Positions 11,291 to 20,453 of a stretch of 58,560 nucleotides of DNA are shown piece after piece; the first letter of the stretch is position 1; every line of letters starts with the position of its first letter. This stretch comes from Basidiobolus meristosporus CBS 931.73. Its lineage: Eukaryota; Basidiobolomycota; Basidiobolomycetes; Basidiobolales; Basidiobolaceae. Location of the stretch: NCBI GenBank assembly GCA_002104905.1, contig MCFE01000556.1, positions 1-58,560 of the forward strand, written 5' to 3'. Under the pieces are notes generated by a model. It worked only from the letters and a program-made list of their open reading frames with translations. It ran no database searches and was not told where the DNA came from. Made by a program: the position numbers and the translations under genes.

Positions 11291-12067
11291 AAGTTTAGAC
11301 TTTTCTATGAATATTCCCTCGAGATAAGCCTCTTGCCGAATAGCCTTGTAAGGTCGCCTAAAGACTTGAGCAATTTAGACTATTTTCTAGAGCCTAGAGT
11401 CAAGAAACTCAATAGTGGACTTTGAAACATCACGAGGAAAAATGAAGCATGTTATCTTGGTCTAATCAACTAGCCATATTATGCTCTCCTAATCCCTCCA
11501 CTACCAATTTTAAAACAAATAACCCTTAACTCATAAATCAGGCCGCGAATAACCAAATAATCCATTCAGCCGGTAGTCTGAGTACGAGTTGGATGAGTAT
11601 CGGTTCATATAGCGTAAAATAAAGTTGGATATGAAGCTTTCGGTTGATTAATGGATGTTTACCAGTTCGATGATGCTTGCAGCTATTTCGAGAGATGTTC
11701 AGCCGAGCATCACTCAAGTCGAAGTGGGGTACGTTTAGTTAAATTAAGAATGGTTGACTCAGCAACAATGCGGGCTAGAAAAGCTGATTCACTTCGTCCA
11801 AATGGGGGCTCATTTGCTTAGTTCCTCTGTGACACTCGAATTTCAAGATTCCCAGTTCATGGTATATACAATTGCTTCGAATGTGCGTGTCACGATATTG
11901 ACCACTCATCGGAACAATGCCTTTGAGGTATTGGATAGCCAATTTAGTTCAGCATTCATTCGCATCTCGATGTATCGTGTTGACTGATTCTTTGCTTCGG
12001 TATCTTTGATAACCTTAAAATTAGCAGCAATGGAGCTTCGTTTTTCCGACAATTCGAAAAGGCTGCC

Positions 12068-12074
12068 TATATAA
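12068..12074 (+). promoter_or_regulatory. TATA box of the YcaC-like hydrolase gene
   Basis: TATATAA lies 57 bases upstream of the ATG at 12125, a usual distance for a short fungal leader. Confidence 0.5.
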
Positions 12075-12124
12075 TGCTCCTCATTCTCCCTTGTTGAAAC
12101 TCAGAACCTTCCCAATTGGCGACC

Positions 12125-12841
12125 ATGAGATTCTTGACTTACATTCATGCAGCAATTCTGGCCCTGTCCGCTACAGCCTTACCTACTGACATCGGGGCAT
12201 CTAAGTTCAACCAAGACTCGAATGGGGATCTATACAAGAGGCTAAATGTCAATGATACTGTATTTTTGATGCTTGATCACCAGGCTGGCCTATTCTCGTT
12301 ATCCAGAGATTGGCAGCCCAACGAAATGAAAGCCAATGTACTAGGACTAGCCGAGGCCACTACGTTGCTGAACATTCCAGTTGTGCTTACCTCCAGTATT
12401 GAGGACGGACCCAACGGGCCGTTAATACCGGAGGTGAAGAGTCTGCTAAAAAACGCGGTCTATGTTCCTCGGCAGGGAGAAATCAACGCTTGGGATAATG
12501 CGGACGTTGTTAAAGCAGTCAAAGCAACTGGTAGAAAGCAAATCGTTATGGCAGGCATCGTCACGGATGTCTGTGTCGCGTTCCCGGCCCTCTCTGCAGT
12601 TCAGGAGGGATATGATGTGTATGCAGTTATCGATGCTTCGGGAACATTCAATGAAGGAGTTCGTGATATTTCCCTGGCACGAATGATTCAGGCCGGTGTT
12701 CAGCCTATGAACTTTTTCTCGACAGTGTGCGAATTGGCTCGTGACTGGAGAAACTTCCCCGACGGTAGCCTTGGTGAGCTTTTTGCCAAGTATGTTCCGG
12801 ATTACAAAAATTTGATGGTATCTTACTCGGCGAAGTCTTGA
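12125..12841 (+). CDS. Secreted YcaC-like isochorismatase-superfamily hydrolase
   Basis: This 238-aa protein starts with a signal peptide (MRFLTYIHAAILALSATALP) and then matches the bacterial YcaC type of cysteine hydrolase along its whole length. D51 (in MLDHQAGLFSL) and C150 (in GIVTDVCVAFPALSAV) sit at the catalytic Asp and Cys positions. PRQGEINAWDN, VKAVKATGRKQ, DASGTFNE and the CELARDWRN block are also diagnostic. The substrate of YcaC proteins is not established; the signal peptide suggests it works outside the cell or in the secretory system. I chose this ATG because it directly begins the signal peptide and is 57 bases below a TATA box. There are no introns. It stands alone between gene-poor stretches, and a bacterial origin is possible but untested. 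Confidence 0.9.
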   Translation: MRFLTYIHAAILALSATALPTDIGASKFNQDSNGDLYKRLNVNDTVFLMLDHQAGLFSLSRDWQPNEMKANVLGLAEATTLLNIPVVLTSSIEDGPNGPLIPEVKSLLKNAVYVPRQGEINAWDNADVVKAVKATGRKQIVMAGIVTDVCVAFPALSAVQEGYDVYAVIDASGTFNEGVRDISLARMIQAGVQPMNFFSTVCELARDWRNFPDGSLGELFAKYVPDYKNLMVSYSAKS

Positions 12842-14344
12842 TCACTGTCAACACAGCAATTGTCTCTCAATAAAAACACGGTTGTACTTCAAGTCAACCA
12901 CAATGGTATTACAGATATGGGTATACTAGCAGACCAGTGCATGTCACGTAATTGGCCACAGGCTTTTCCCGCATCCATCTTGGACAGTACAAGCGGGAAT
13001 TTATTTGCACCGATAGTGCTTGTTTCACGGTATAGCGGCTCTATCAAGTCCCCTGGCAGGGGCGATGTTTGTCACCGCCTGCCCAGCATTATTGAACGGT
13101 TTGTGTAACCAATCTATATATCACCTTACCCGGTGACTGCATATCCTGTTATCACTTACAACATGCGTAAGTTTAATGCTAAGCCACAGCCTCGAAAATT
13201 CTGAAAGGATTCCTGGTGTCTTGTGGAGAACCCCGGTGCATCTCGATGATATCCAGCAGTGGTTAGATGTATCAGAAAACCAGTGACAACAACGAAAAAG
13301 CATGCAGCAGGGGGGTTGAATCAACGAAGTGTAGGGCCAAAGTGCCTTTGTACCGGAGATCGTGCTATGAATTGGCTACACTTGTCATGGTTTTGAATGC
13401 ACGTGAGTATCTACAACCAATACAAATAAACGTAAGTATCTACAGCCAATACCGCTGGATAATTTAATCACCACTTGAAGGCCTACGAAATCCAGATCGA
13501 TCAGAAGGGACATGCCCTCATTGGGTATCCTGTTAAACTATTCCGACGAGTCACAGCTCTCAGGAGCACCTGGATTTGTGACAGTGTCGATAATAGCACA
13601 TGGTAAACAAAGCTTATATCCTTAGCGAACTACTATATATATACATACAGAGGTCAAGCATTTGTAATACATTCGGATGAGGATTCACGGGAGCTGACTA
13701 TTAGAAAGGTATCGATATTTATATGAGGTTCATTGGTGGGTAGGCCACCACTAAAGAGTAGCCTTGGCATGCACATATACCTACACACCTTCCATAAAGT
13801 ATGTATAGCATCTTGGTTTCATCCTTTACAAACTATACCAGATCTACTAGGATAAGCTTGATCAGCATAGGGTTGTGATATGCTTGGCACCCTGTATCCC
13901 AAGAAAATATTTAATCTGACACGGATGGTATTGTGTCAGACGATATTAAAAAGCTCTTTACATTCGAATTGTATGATGGTGTTTGCCGTGAGCGTAAACG
14001 TGCAATCGTATCCATGGGATGCTGTTATTTGGATCATTCTTGGTAGTTTGAGTTTGGATCACCACACTTCCATATGCATATCACCAAGAATAACCTCCCA
14101 CTATTACTATTGGCAATCAATGGTTAGTTATTCGAATGGTGCTTAGAGCATGGTTATCAGAGATTCAGGGGTCAAGAAGTTCGCATCGCTGTCAAGTATC
14201 AATATTGATATATTAGGTTTCTATTTGACATGAAACTTCATATGTGGGTGACCTCATACCACCGCTTCAGTTTTAAGTATTTACAAAGAGTCTATTACTG
14301 AGCTAAGCCCAACGGCCGATCAAAGCCATCGCGCCTGCACCTAA
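12842..14344. other. Gene-poor region downstream of the hydrolase
   Basis: No supported gene, RNA or repeat. Short open frames are spread over both strands without protein-like composition. CTACAACCAATAC occurs twice near 13410-13450 as part of a short imperfect duplication (GTATCTACAACCAATAC and GTATCTACAGCCAATAC). Confidence 0.45.
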
Positions 14345-14990
14345 TCACATAGCCACGTAGTATGCGGATTTGGCTATACCCGGTTGGCTTGTAAACTTGG
14401 TGCTATTGCGAAAATCAATGGCAATCAGATCTACAAATGCGATGTAGATCAAGATCCCTGCCGAGATCGCGTCAGATACTACGATGACCGATAGACTGGT
14501 GACTGTGTGTACCCACCCCGATGGCGATCCCGGTGGGCGTGATGAGGCTGTAGAAAAGTGCGGCAAGATTCTTGTAAGAGAGCTCCCCAATCTTCACCCC
14601 AAGTGCAATCCTTTGAAAGAACTGATGGAATACTATCGCTGCGAGTAGTGAGGCGAATCTGGATCCTGAAGCGACGTTGAGTGAGAGGCCGATAACTATG
14701 GAGTGAGTGGCAATACCGAACTCAAGCATGTATGCGGCGGTCCTCTAAGTGTAGCACCCCTGTGGCATATGTGTCACTCCAAGACCACTGATAATCATGA
14801 TGATAAAGATCGCAGCTAAGCGATGTGGAATGGCAAGTCGTAGCTGATAAATGCATCCGCACTACAAACCCTATCTTTATGGTCTTGATGGTGGGCAGAG
14901 GCTAAAAAGACTTGTGTTAGTCATCAAATGAATGTCAAACCAAGCCTCAGTTACCAACCAGCTGAATGGGAATGGTGCTCATTGCGTGCC
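14345..14990 (-). pseudogene. ZIP-family zinc transporter pseudogene
   Basis: Read on the minus strand, the region contains the recognisable parts of a fungal ZIP transporter. A possible N terminus (ISYDLPFHIA) lies next to a first membrane segment, AAIFIIMIISGLGV, in a shifted frame. A stop follows, then MLEFGIATHSIVIGLSLNVAS with the histidine of the metal-binding helix, FHQFFQRIALG, TPTGIAIGVG and, after another frameshift, DAISAGILIYIAFVDLIA. The variable loop and membrane segments 2-3 are missing. At least two frameshifts and in-frame stops make it non-functional. An intact member would import zinc at the plasma membrane. It was identified by motif order; exact ends are uncertain. Confidence 0.7.
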
Positions 14991-15689
14991 TAGCTTCAAA
15001 GTACAGAAATAGGAAGCCTTCTTACTCTCAGTGCTGGCGTGCTTCTTTGTTGGGGGCATTTGACTTCACTTCAACAAGTGCACGTCCCTCAATGCAGCCA
15101 ATTCCACTCTCTAGCTCACATAATATTCACCTATGGTGCACTAGAGAACAGGCGCACTCACTATGCTACATCACACATTACTTATACGCTGCGAAGTGTT
15201 ACATCTATTTGATACTGGGCTATTGTAAGAATATTGGGTATACTACAGCTAGTTTAGATGGCCAGGGATATTGCATATTACTCAACAACCTTTTTAGTGA
15301 GCTCAGCTAAGTACTTTCTACTTTTAGGGGGGCATCACAGAGTCAAGGATAGTAGCGTTTGGTTTCAGGTGAAGCTTGAGAAAGTGGCGTGGAAGTCTAG
15401 CAGTCTTTAAAACATCTTGAAAGGCCCCAACAGCCTACTGGCCTTCACTGTTCCAAAAACTTGCAAACTTCTCATAGTCAAAAGAGTGCTTGGGATAATG
15501 TAGGTGGCTGAGCAAAACAGTAGCTTATGTGGTATTCACTTTATGATTTACTGGATGTAAAAGTGCTTATTTTAGTGGGATATTATGAGGCTTTACTGTC
15601 ACATTAGTATGTTAACTCATTTGCAGGACTATTTTAAGCCAACATGCAAATTGGCAAAAAAGGGATTTAGTGGTGCTAACAGAAGGGAT
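14991..15689. other. No recognisable feature
   Basis: A 114-codon open frame (14966-15310, plus) is Ser/Cys/Tyr-rich and shows no domain; I do not support it as a gene. The remainder is AT-rich with no clear repeat. Confidence 0.4.
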
Positions 15690-16060
15690 ATTGTGTTGAA
15701 GATGTTTTGGCAATAATTTATGTGATTTTAGGAGCATGTAGATTATACAGGGTTTTCTTAATGACATATTGAATGTAAAAGGAATATTTATACTTACCTG
15801 AGTCTTTGAAGAATAAACAAATGGAGTATGCTGGGTACCTGATGTTTTGGCTAAAGTTGTCTCATTGAGACCTAATAAAAGATCTGGCCACAATTTGCTA
15901 GCATTTGTATCCAGAACAAGAGATATCCCAAAGCTGCCCCAATTACTTAAACCTTGTACACTTGCTCTTGGGTCCTTTCTATGCATACTCCACATGTTTA
16001 TTTGCCAAGACCAGGCTAAAGCACAAATACCACACTTGCACTTAATACATGATTAAATAC
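15690..16060. repeat. Two opposed copia LTR fragments
   Basis: From about 15710 to 15850 there is a minus-oriented LTR fragment (ATTGAATGTAAAAGG, ATATTTATACTTACCTG, GGGTACCTGATGTTTTGG). From about 15900 to 16060 a plus-oriented fragment follows (CTTGCTCTTGGGTCCTTTCTA, TTTGCCAAGACCAGGC, CACAAATACCACACTTGCA). Both match parts of the 349-bp LTR family but in opposite directions, so this is rearranged LTR debris next to the LTR at 16064. Confidence 0.45.
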
Positions 16061-16063
16061 AGC

Positions 16064-16403
16064 TGTTGTAAGAGTTTTGAAGATACTGGAAGCAATTTGG
16101 TCAAGTATATTTTTGGTTTCACTCAATCATATATTGCTTGTCATAGGTATGCTTAGACTTCACATGGCCTTGCAAGAGTAAACACATTGAATGAGCTTGA
16201 GAAGATCCCAATAACATGTGTGCAAAGTACAGGTCATTTGGACAACTTTAAGAAATTTCATGTTCTAGGTACCTGATAGTTTGGTGAAAATATTGCAAGC
16301 AAGTTCCAACAAGGAACTTGGTTGAAGTTCTCTAAGATTTTTAGATTTTCTGCTTAGTGACTGAGTTGGACAAATGTTCAAGTGCAATTACAGACCTACA
16401 ACA
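16064..16403 (-). repeat. Copia LTR, minus orientation, 340 bp
   Basis: It starts TGTTGTAAGAG and ends CTACAACA, the inverted termini of this LTR family. It contains the GGTACCTGATAGTTTGGTGAAAATATT and CCAACAAGGAACTTGG blocks. It is directly followed by GTCCCACTC, the complement of a polypurine tract, then by minus-strand copia coding remnants, so it is the 3' LTR of the broken copia copy at 16404-17565. Confidence 0.75.
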
Positions 16404-17565
16404 GTCCCACTCAATTATATACTCATATCAATCAGTCCTAACTGTGAAGAATAACATTCAAATATACTTCTACCTAATGGTTTGATAAGTAGACCTGTTC
16501 TGTTAGATAATGCAATATTGAGCCATGAGTGTTAAATAATTCCATAGCAAGCCAGAGAGAGAGTTGTTATTTGGCACTCATGGCTCAATATGGTACTATC
16601 CAGCAGAATAAGTCTGGTATGTCTGCAACTGTTTCCTTTGGGTCAGAGAACTATGCTCCTTACATTACTCTCCATAGCTTTATGTATGAGATTATGTCCA
16701 ATATCTATATGCTATGTACAGGTCTATCATCCTGATTACGCTGGCCAACAACTCCCAAAGAAAATGTGATATCTGGATGTGTTCCTAGCATGATATATAT
16801 CAAACTACCAGTCATAGATTTGTGGGGAAGTTTAGGCTTTCAGACAGCACCAAGCTCTGTTGATTTGGCTGAGTTTCAATCAAGTTGAGGTTTGTATCTA
16901 TCACAGTAGCTGTTTGTCAACAGTTTTTCATTTGGTACTTCTTAGGTATATCCTGAATGAACTTGGATTGGCTTGAGACTATGCTCTGGGTACTTCTCTC
17001 TATGAAAACTGCATCCCTCAGCAGTAACTGAGCTCTCCCAGATTAGACATTTCAGCTCTTTAGATAAACTGGACTTGGTCTCTTCCAATGTTTTTGGCTA
17101 TTGGTGGCTATAAGATTGTCTATATGTAGAGCTAATAGAACTGAACTTGCTCTATGACATAAAGTGGATAACATAGTTCTCTGTACTTCTTTGGAAATTT
17201 AGGGATACCAAACAAGAATCTATCTGTCAATTCCCGGCTCTGGGTAATTGCTTGAGACCATATAGAATTTTTTAGGCTTGTCAGCCAAATGGGGACTGTC
17301 TTGGTCAGCAAGCCCATTAGGCTAGTTAATATACACAACTACATAGAATTCCTCATTCAAAAATGCAGCTATTATATCTACTATTAATAAAAAACTTATA
17401 TTTGGCTGCAGTAGCCAAAATTAGTCTGATGGAATTAAATCTGTCTAATGGTACAAAGGTTTCAGTGAAGTCTAGTCCCTTGATCTGAGAGCACCCTTTG
17501 GCCTCAAATCTTGCTTGGTATCTTTTAATTTCACTAACAGCCTTCTGTTCTGTCTTGAAGACCAA
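16404..17565 (-). mobile_element. Degenerate copia retroelement remnant (RT/RNase H)
   Basis: This is a heavily mutated minus-strand copy of the same copia family as at 55062-58560. Going up in coordinate it shows RNase H end fragments, then TGATATATATCAAACTACCAG (Met-Leu-Gly-Thr block of the polyprotein), LTR-proximal RT sequence and, at 17353-17565, a short open frame with RYQARFEAKGCSQIKGLDFTETF, the N-terminal reverse-transcriptase motif. Stops and frameshifts are frequent and the YVDD region is lost. A 125-bp foldback element is inserted at 16491. It cannot be active. Confidence 0.75.
16491..16615. mobile_element. Short foldback element, internally deleted copy
   Basis: Both ends match the large foldback element at 27396: the left end reads AGACCTGTTCTGTTAGATAA and the right end CAGAATAAGTCT. 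The inner parts GAGCCATGAGTG and CACTCATGGCTC are inverted copies of each other. It interrupts the copia remnant and is flanked by AGT and GGT, an imperfect 3-bp target duplication. Nearly all of the long arms is missing, so this is a shortened derivative of the 732-bp form. Confidence 0.7.
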
Positions 17566-17574
17566 TCAATATTC

Positions 17575-18576
17575 AATTGATTTGGAAGCTAGAGATACTA
17601 AAGATAGAGGATATCTGTTGGAGTAAAGGCTTTCCACTAGGAGCAGTGCATTTCCTTTCAACAGTATCCCTATACTGATGACCAAGTTGTACATGGGGCA
17701 CTTCAAGTTCAATGAGCCCTTCAAGATACTGGAGACACTTGAAAGAATTGGCAAGATATTGTAGAGTATCCACTACCCTAAGTACTTCTCACAGGCCCGA
17801 ATTAATATTCATATGCATATGTAACAATACAAATGCAAAGACTGAATGAACTGGATATGTATTTATACAAGTGAAGTTCTGAAGCCATTCCTACCAAGAG
17901 TACATTGGAAGCATTGGGAGCCATATGTGGACATTGTAGGAATATTTATCCAGAAGCAGATCACTAATGCCAACTTGACACATCTACAGCTGTTGTGTGT
18001 AAAGTTTGTGACAGTATTTGAGCAGTTATACTACAACCATAAAGCTGAATGTGTAGATCTCTGCTGCTACTGTATCCATTCTCTACTCCATCTTGAATGG
18101 TGTGTGGAGAATATTGGGCCTTGCTTCACCTTTTGGGAGTTTCCTATGGAGTGGATGTGTGGGGAGATAGGAAGACAAGTCAAGTTGCAGATACTACCAT
18201 ATCCTAATCTCATCAAGAATATTACCTTCAAGTCCATCATGGATGTGATGAGTTGGCACATGGAGGACAGCCAGGAAGAGTTGGAAAATACTGAGGACAA
18301 ATGTGCTCATGGAGACACCTATGCCTATGGCATTAAGAAGCTAGGCAGCCCCAATGTGTGGGTAATCAGTTAAGTAATGCAAAGTGGGTTGGGTGTAACT
18401 AGCAACTAATTTTGATCAGGAAAACTCTACCAAGGTATGCCAGATTTCTCATGGTCACAAGCCAACTTATACACCATTCAATACGGAAATCACACAAACA
18501 AAAGCCAGAGCACCTATAAGAGGGAATAGAATCCAGCAGGGAGAAAGGATATATTGGCTAAATACCAAGAAGTTCT
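17575..18576 (+). pseudogene. DNA transposase gene, 5' part (CACTA-like), split by Ty3/gypsy
   Basis: Degraded coding sequence begins with the stretch PILMTKLYMGHFKFNEPFKI in a broken frame. From 17846 a 172-codon open frame follows with LLHLEWCVENIGPCFTFWEF and PMEW, which resembles the DUF4218-like tail domain of CACTA-type transposases (LHL...GPVYSFWLFPFER). A plausible 58-nt intron lies at 18362-18419 (GTAATC...TTTGATCAG) and restores one open frame that runs to the Ty3/gypsy insertion at 18577. The same frame continues after the element at 24484. The superfamily call is by motif memory only; KDZ-type is an alternative. Confidence 0.5.
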
Positions 18577-19097
18577 TGTCATGATCACATGACAGCCATG
18601 AACACCCATGCCAAGTTTCAGCTCCCTAGCTCAATTTCTAAGAGATTCCTTCTGGAACCTTCTACCACCTTCCAGAAAGTTCCTGACCATTCCAAATCAT
18701 TGTTACACAATGGAACATTCCATGGAAGCTTTCCATCGTATTTTTCATAGTCCAGTACCATATATGGAAATACCAGGTCACATGACTTAGTCACATGATC
18801 AGGTGACCCAATCCACCTCCCCATCCTGTCTCAGTGCCGTGTCATCTATGTCAATATCCCCAGCACCACTGCTGTGCCTCACCCCACAACCCCATTAGTA
18901 TTAGCTAATATCTCTTGGTATCAGTATAGCCAAAAAGTATATATAGTCCTATCCCCCCTTAAGTATTCCTCAGTCTGATAAACACAGGTCTTGAATAAAC
19001 AGCCTTGCCTTGAATCCTGCCTTGCCTTGATGGTCCACACCTAAGTCCTGTCCTGCCGTGCCTAGCTTTTCCTCCTGCCTTGTGTCTATTCATAACA
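18577..19097 (+). repeat. 5' LTR of the Ty3/gypsy element
   Basis: It starts TGTCATGATC and ends ATAACA, 521 bp. It contains a TATA box at 18938-18945, the predicted transcript start at about 18971 (CAGTCTGATAAAC) and a polyadenylation-like AATAAA at about 18994. U3 is therefore about 394 bp, with R and U5 about 127 bp together. Paired with 23958-24478 at 519 of 521 matching positions by eye. Confidence 0.95.
18938..18945 (+). promoter_or_regulatory. LTR promoter TATA box
   Basis: TATATATA lies 26-33 bases upstream of CAGTCTGATAAA (18971). That is the distance expected for RNA polymerase II initiation, and 18971 is also the start point required by the self-priming complementarity described below. 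The same sequence is in the 3' LTR at +5381. Confidence 0.7.
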
Positions 19098-19111
19098 GTT
19101 TTATCAGACTG
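19098..19111 (+). other. Self-priming primer-binding site
   Basis: Two bases (GT) after the LTR end, TTTATCAGACTG (19100-19111) is the exact reverse complement of CAGTCTGATAAA (18971-18982), the predicted 5' end of the transcript. No tRNA 3'-end complement (TGG...) is present here. This is the arrangement known from S. pombe Tf1, where the RNA 5' end folds back and is cleaved to prime minus-strand synthesis. Confidence 0.75.
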
Positions 19112-19503
19112 TCCTGACTTACCTGTGGATCCCTGCCTTCTGCCCAAAGTTTGAAGAAAACTTGTAAAAGGAATACTCACCGTAAGTATCACCCATCATC
19201 TTTCCCTAGTCTTGTCCTATAAAGGCAAAGATACTTTATCTTTGTAAAACTATTGGTCAAAGCTGCATTCACTTTATTACCCTGCTGGTGGAGTTTACAG
19301 TTGTTACAGTATTGGAAGCTTTAGTACAATACTCTATCAAAGGACGTTGAAACCAGTACCTTCTGAAGTGACGCTAACTTACTTAAGTTGGGGATTGTGG
19401 CTCAATAGTTGTATTCTTGACATACTAGTGGCTTTACAAACCCACAATCTAGTTTAGTATATTCCAGTATTCCTTGCAAGTTCATCCGCCTTCCTCTGCT
19501 ACC

Positions 19504-20436
19504 ATGTCCAACCTAGAGCTGAACTTTGCCCAGCTCATGGCTGCCTTTACCCAACTGCAGCAAGACCATGCAGACCTCAGAAACACTCTTGCTCAGTTCC
19601 AGAACCAAAGTGTCCAGCAAACTAGCCATGTCCCAGTCTACCAAGAACCCAAGTATACTCCTGCTACCAAGTTCAATGGCTCTCAGAATGAATTCCGTGG
19701 CTTCATCAACATGGTGAAGAACAATCTTGCACTCCAGCCCAACCGGTACCCCACTGACCAGGCCAAAGTTGGTTTCATCTCTAACCTGCTTACTGGTACA
19801 GCTCTCAAGTGGTTCTCCCCATTAGTGGAGACCAACTCTCCCCTCCTCAGAGACTACCAAGCTTTCCTCACTGAAATGGAGCTAACATTTGGTAACCTTG
19901 ACCAAGCCAGAACTGCTGCCAACAAGATCAAGACCCTCAAACAAGGGAACAAACCAGCATCAGTCTATGCCTCAGAATTCCGACAACTCTCCAGTGACCT
20001 CAGCTCCTGGGGTCAAGCAGCCATGATAAGCCAATTCCAAGATGGCCTTAATGATGAGGTTTGTGATCTGCTACTCACACTCCCAGATCCAGATACATTG
20101 GTTGAAGCTATGCACCAAGCAATCCGGTGTGATAACAGACTATTCCAGAAGAAGCAAAAGAATCGTCAAAGACACATTCCTGTTGCAACCCCAGCTCCTC
20201 CTGCTCCCCAAGTCACTCCAGAAGATCCTATGCAGATTGATAGTGCCAAATACAAGAAACTATCAAAGAGTGAAAAGTCCAGACGTCAACAAGCCAACCT
20301 CTGTCTATACTGTGGCCAACCAGGTCACTTTGCCAAGTCCTGCCCCAACAAGAAGTCCAGCTTCAAGCTGATGCAGTCCTCCAGCAACCAACCTGATCCA
20401 GATCTGTCGGGAAACTCCAATGTCCAGTTGCACTGA
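19504..20436 (+). CDS. gag: Ty3/gypsy Gag (capsid-nucleocapsid)
   Basis: This encodes a 310-aa structural protein that packages the element RNA. The ATG at 19504 has a good context (GCTACCATG). A Gln-rich helical N terminus is followed by the retrotransposon capsid domain ([39 protein letters not shown]). A zinc knuckle of type CX2CX4HX4C ([14 protein letters not shown]) lies near the C terminus. It ends at TGA 20434-20436, 21 bases beyond the slippery heptamer, so most ribosomes make Gag alone and a fraction shift into Pol. Confidence 0.93.
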   Translation: MSNLELNFAQLMAAFTQLQQDHADLRNTLAQFQNQSVQQTSHVPVYQEPKYTPATKFNGSQNEFRGFINMVKNNLALQPNRYPTDQAKVGFISNLLTGTALKWFSPLVETNSPLLRDYQAFLTEMELTFGNLDQARTAANKIKTLKQGNKPASVYASEFRQLSSDLSSWGQAAMISQFQDGLNDEVCDLLLTLPDPDTLVEAMHQAIRCDNRLFQKKQKNRQRHIPVATPAPPAPQVTPEDPMQIDSAKYKKLSKSEKSRRQQANLCLYCGQPGHFAKSCPNKKSSFKLMQSSSNQPDPDLSGNSNVQLH

Positions 20437-20453
20437 CAGGCTTGCAACTGGAC
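20409..20453 (+). promoter_or_regulatory. Programmed -1 ribosomal frameshift signal
   Basis: The heptamer GGGAAAC (20409-20415) is in the correct phase of the gag frame (G GGA AAC). A 6-nt spacer follows, then an 11-bp perfect stem formed by GTCCAGTTGCA (20422-20432) and TGCAACTGGAC (20443-20453) with a 10-nt loop. Pol is in the -1 frame and is open from 20397. All required parts of a canonical -1 signal are present. Confidence 0.9.

Larger units (their letters stand above)
7133..12060. other. Gene-poor AT-rich region, 4.9 kb
   Basis: I find no intact gene here. It contains a possible coding remnant (8091-8378), a 36-bp tandem repeat (8631-8738), a C10 run at about 8781, a CTACCT microsatellite near 7912, and two very degraded copia LTR fragments (about 9980-10515 and 11000-11290), each listed separately. 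The rest shows no recognisable signal, and stop codons are frequent in all frames. Confidence 0.5.

Noticed and set aside
18608-18790. Identical 60-codon frames at 18608 and 23989
   Set aside because: They are the two LTR copies of the Ty3/gypsy element, not a duplicated small gene.
19098-19120. tRNA-type primer-binding site
   Set aside because: The bases after the 5' LTR do not start with TGG and match no tRNA 3' end; self-complementarity to the RNA 5' end explains them better.
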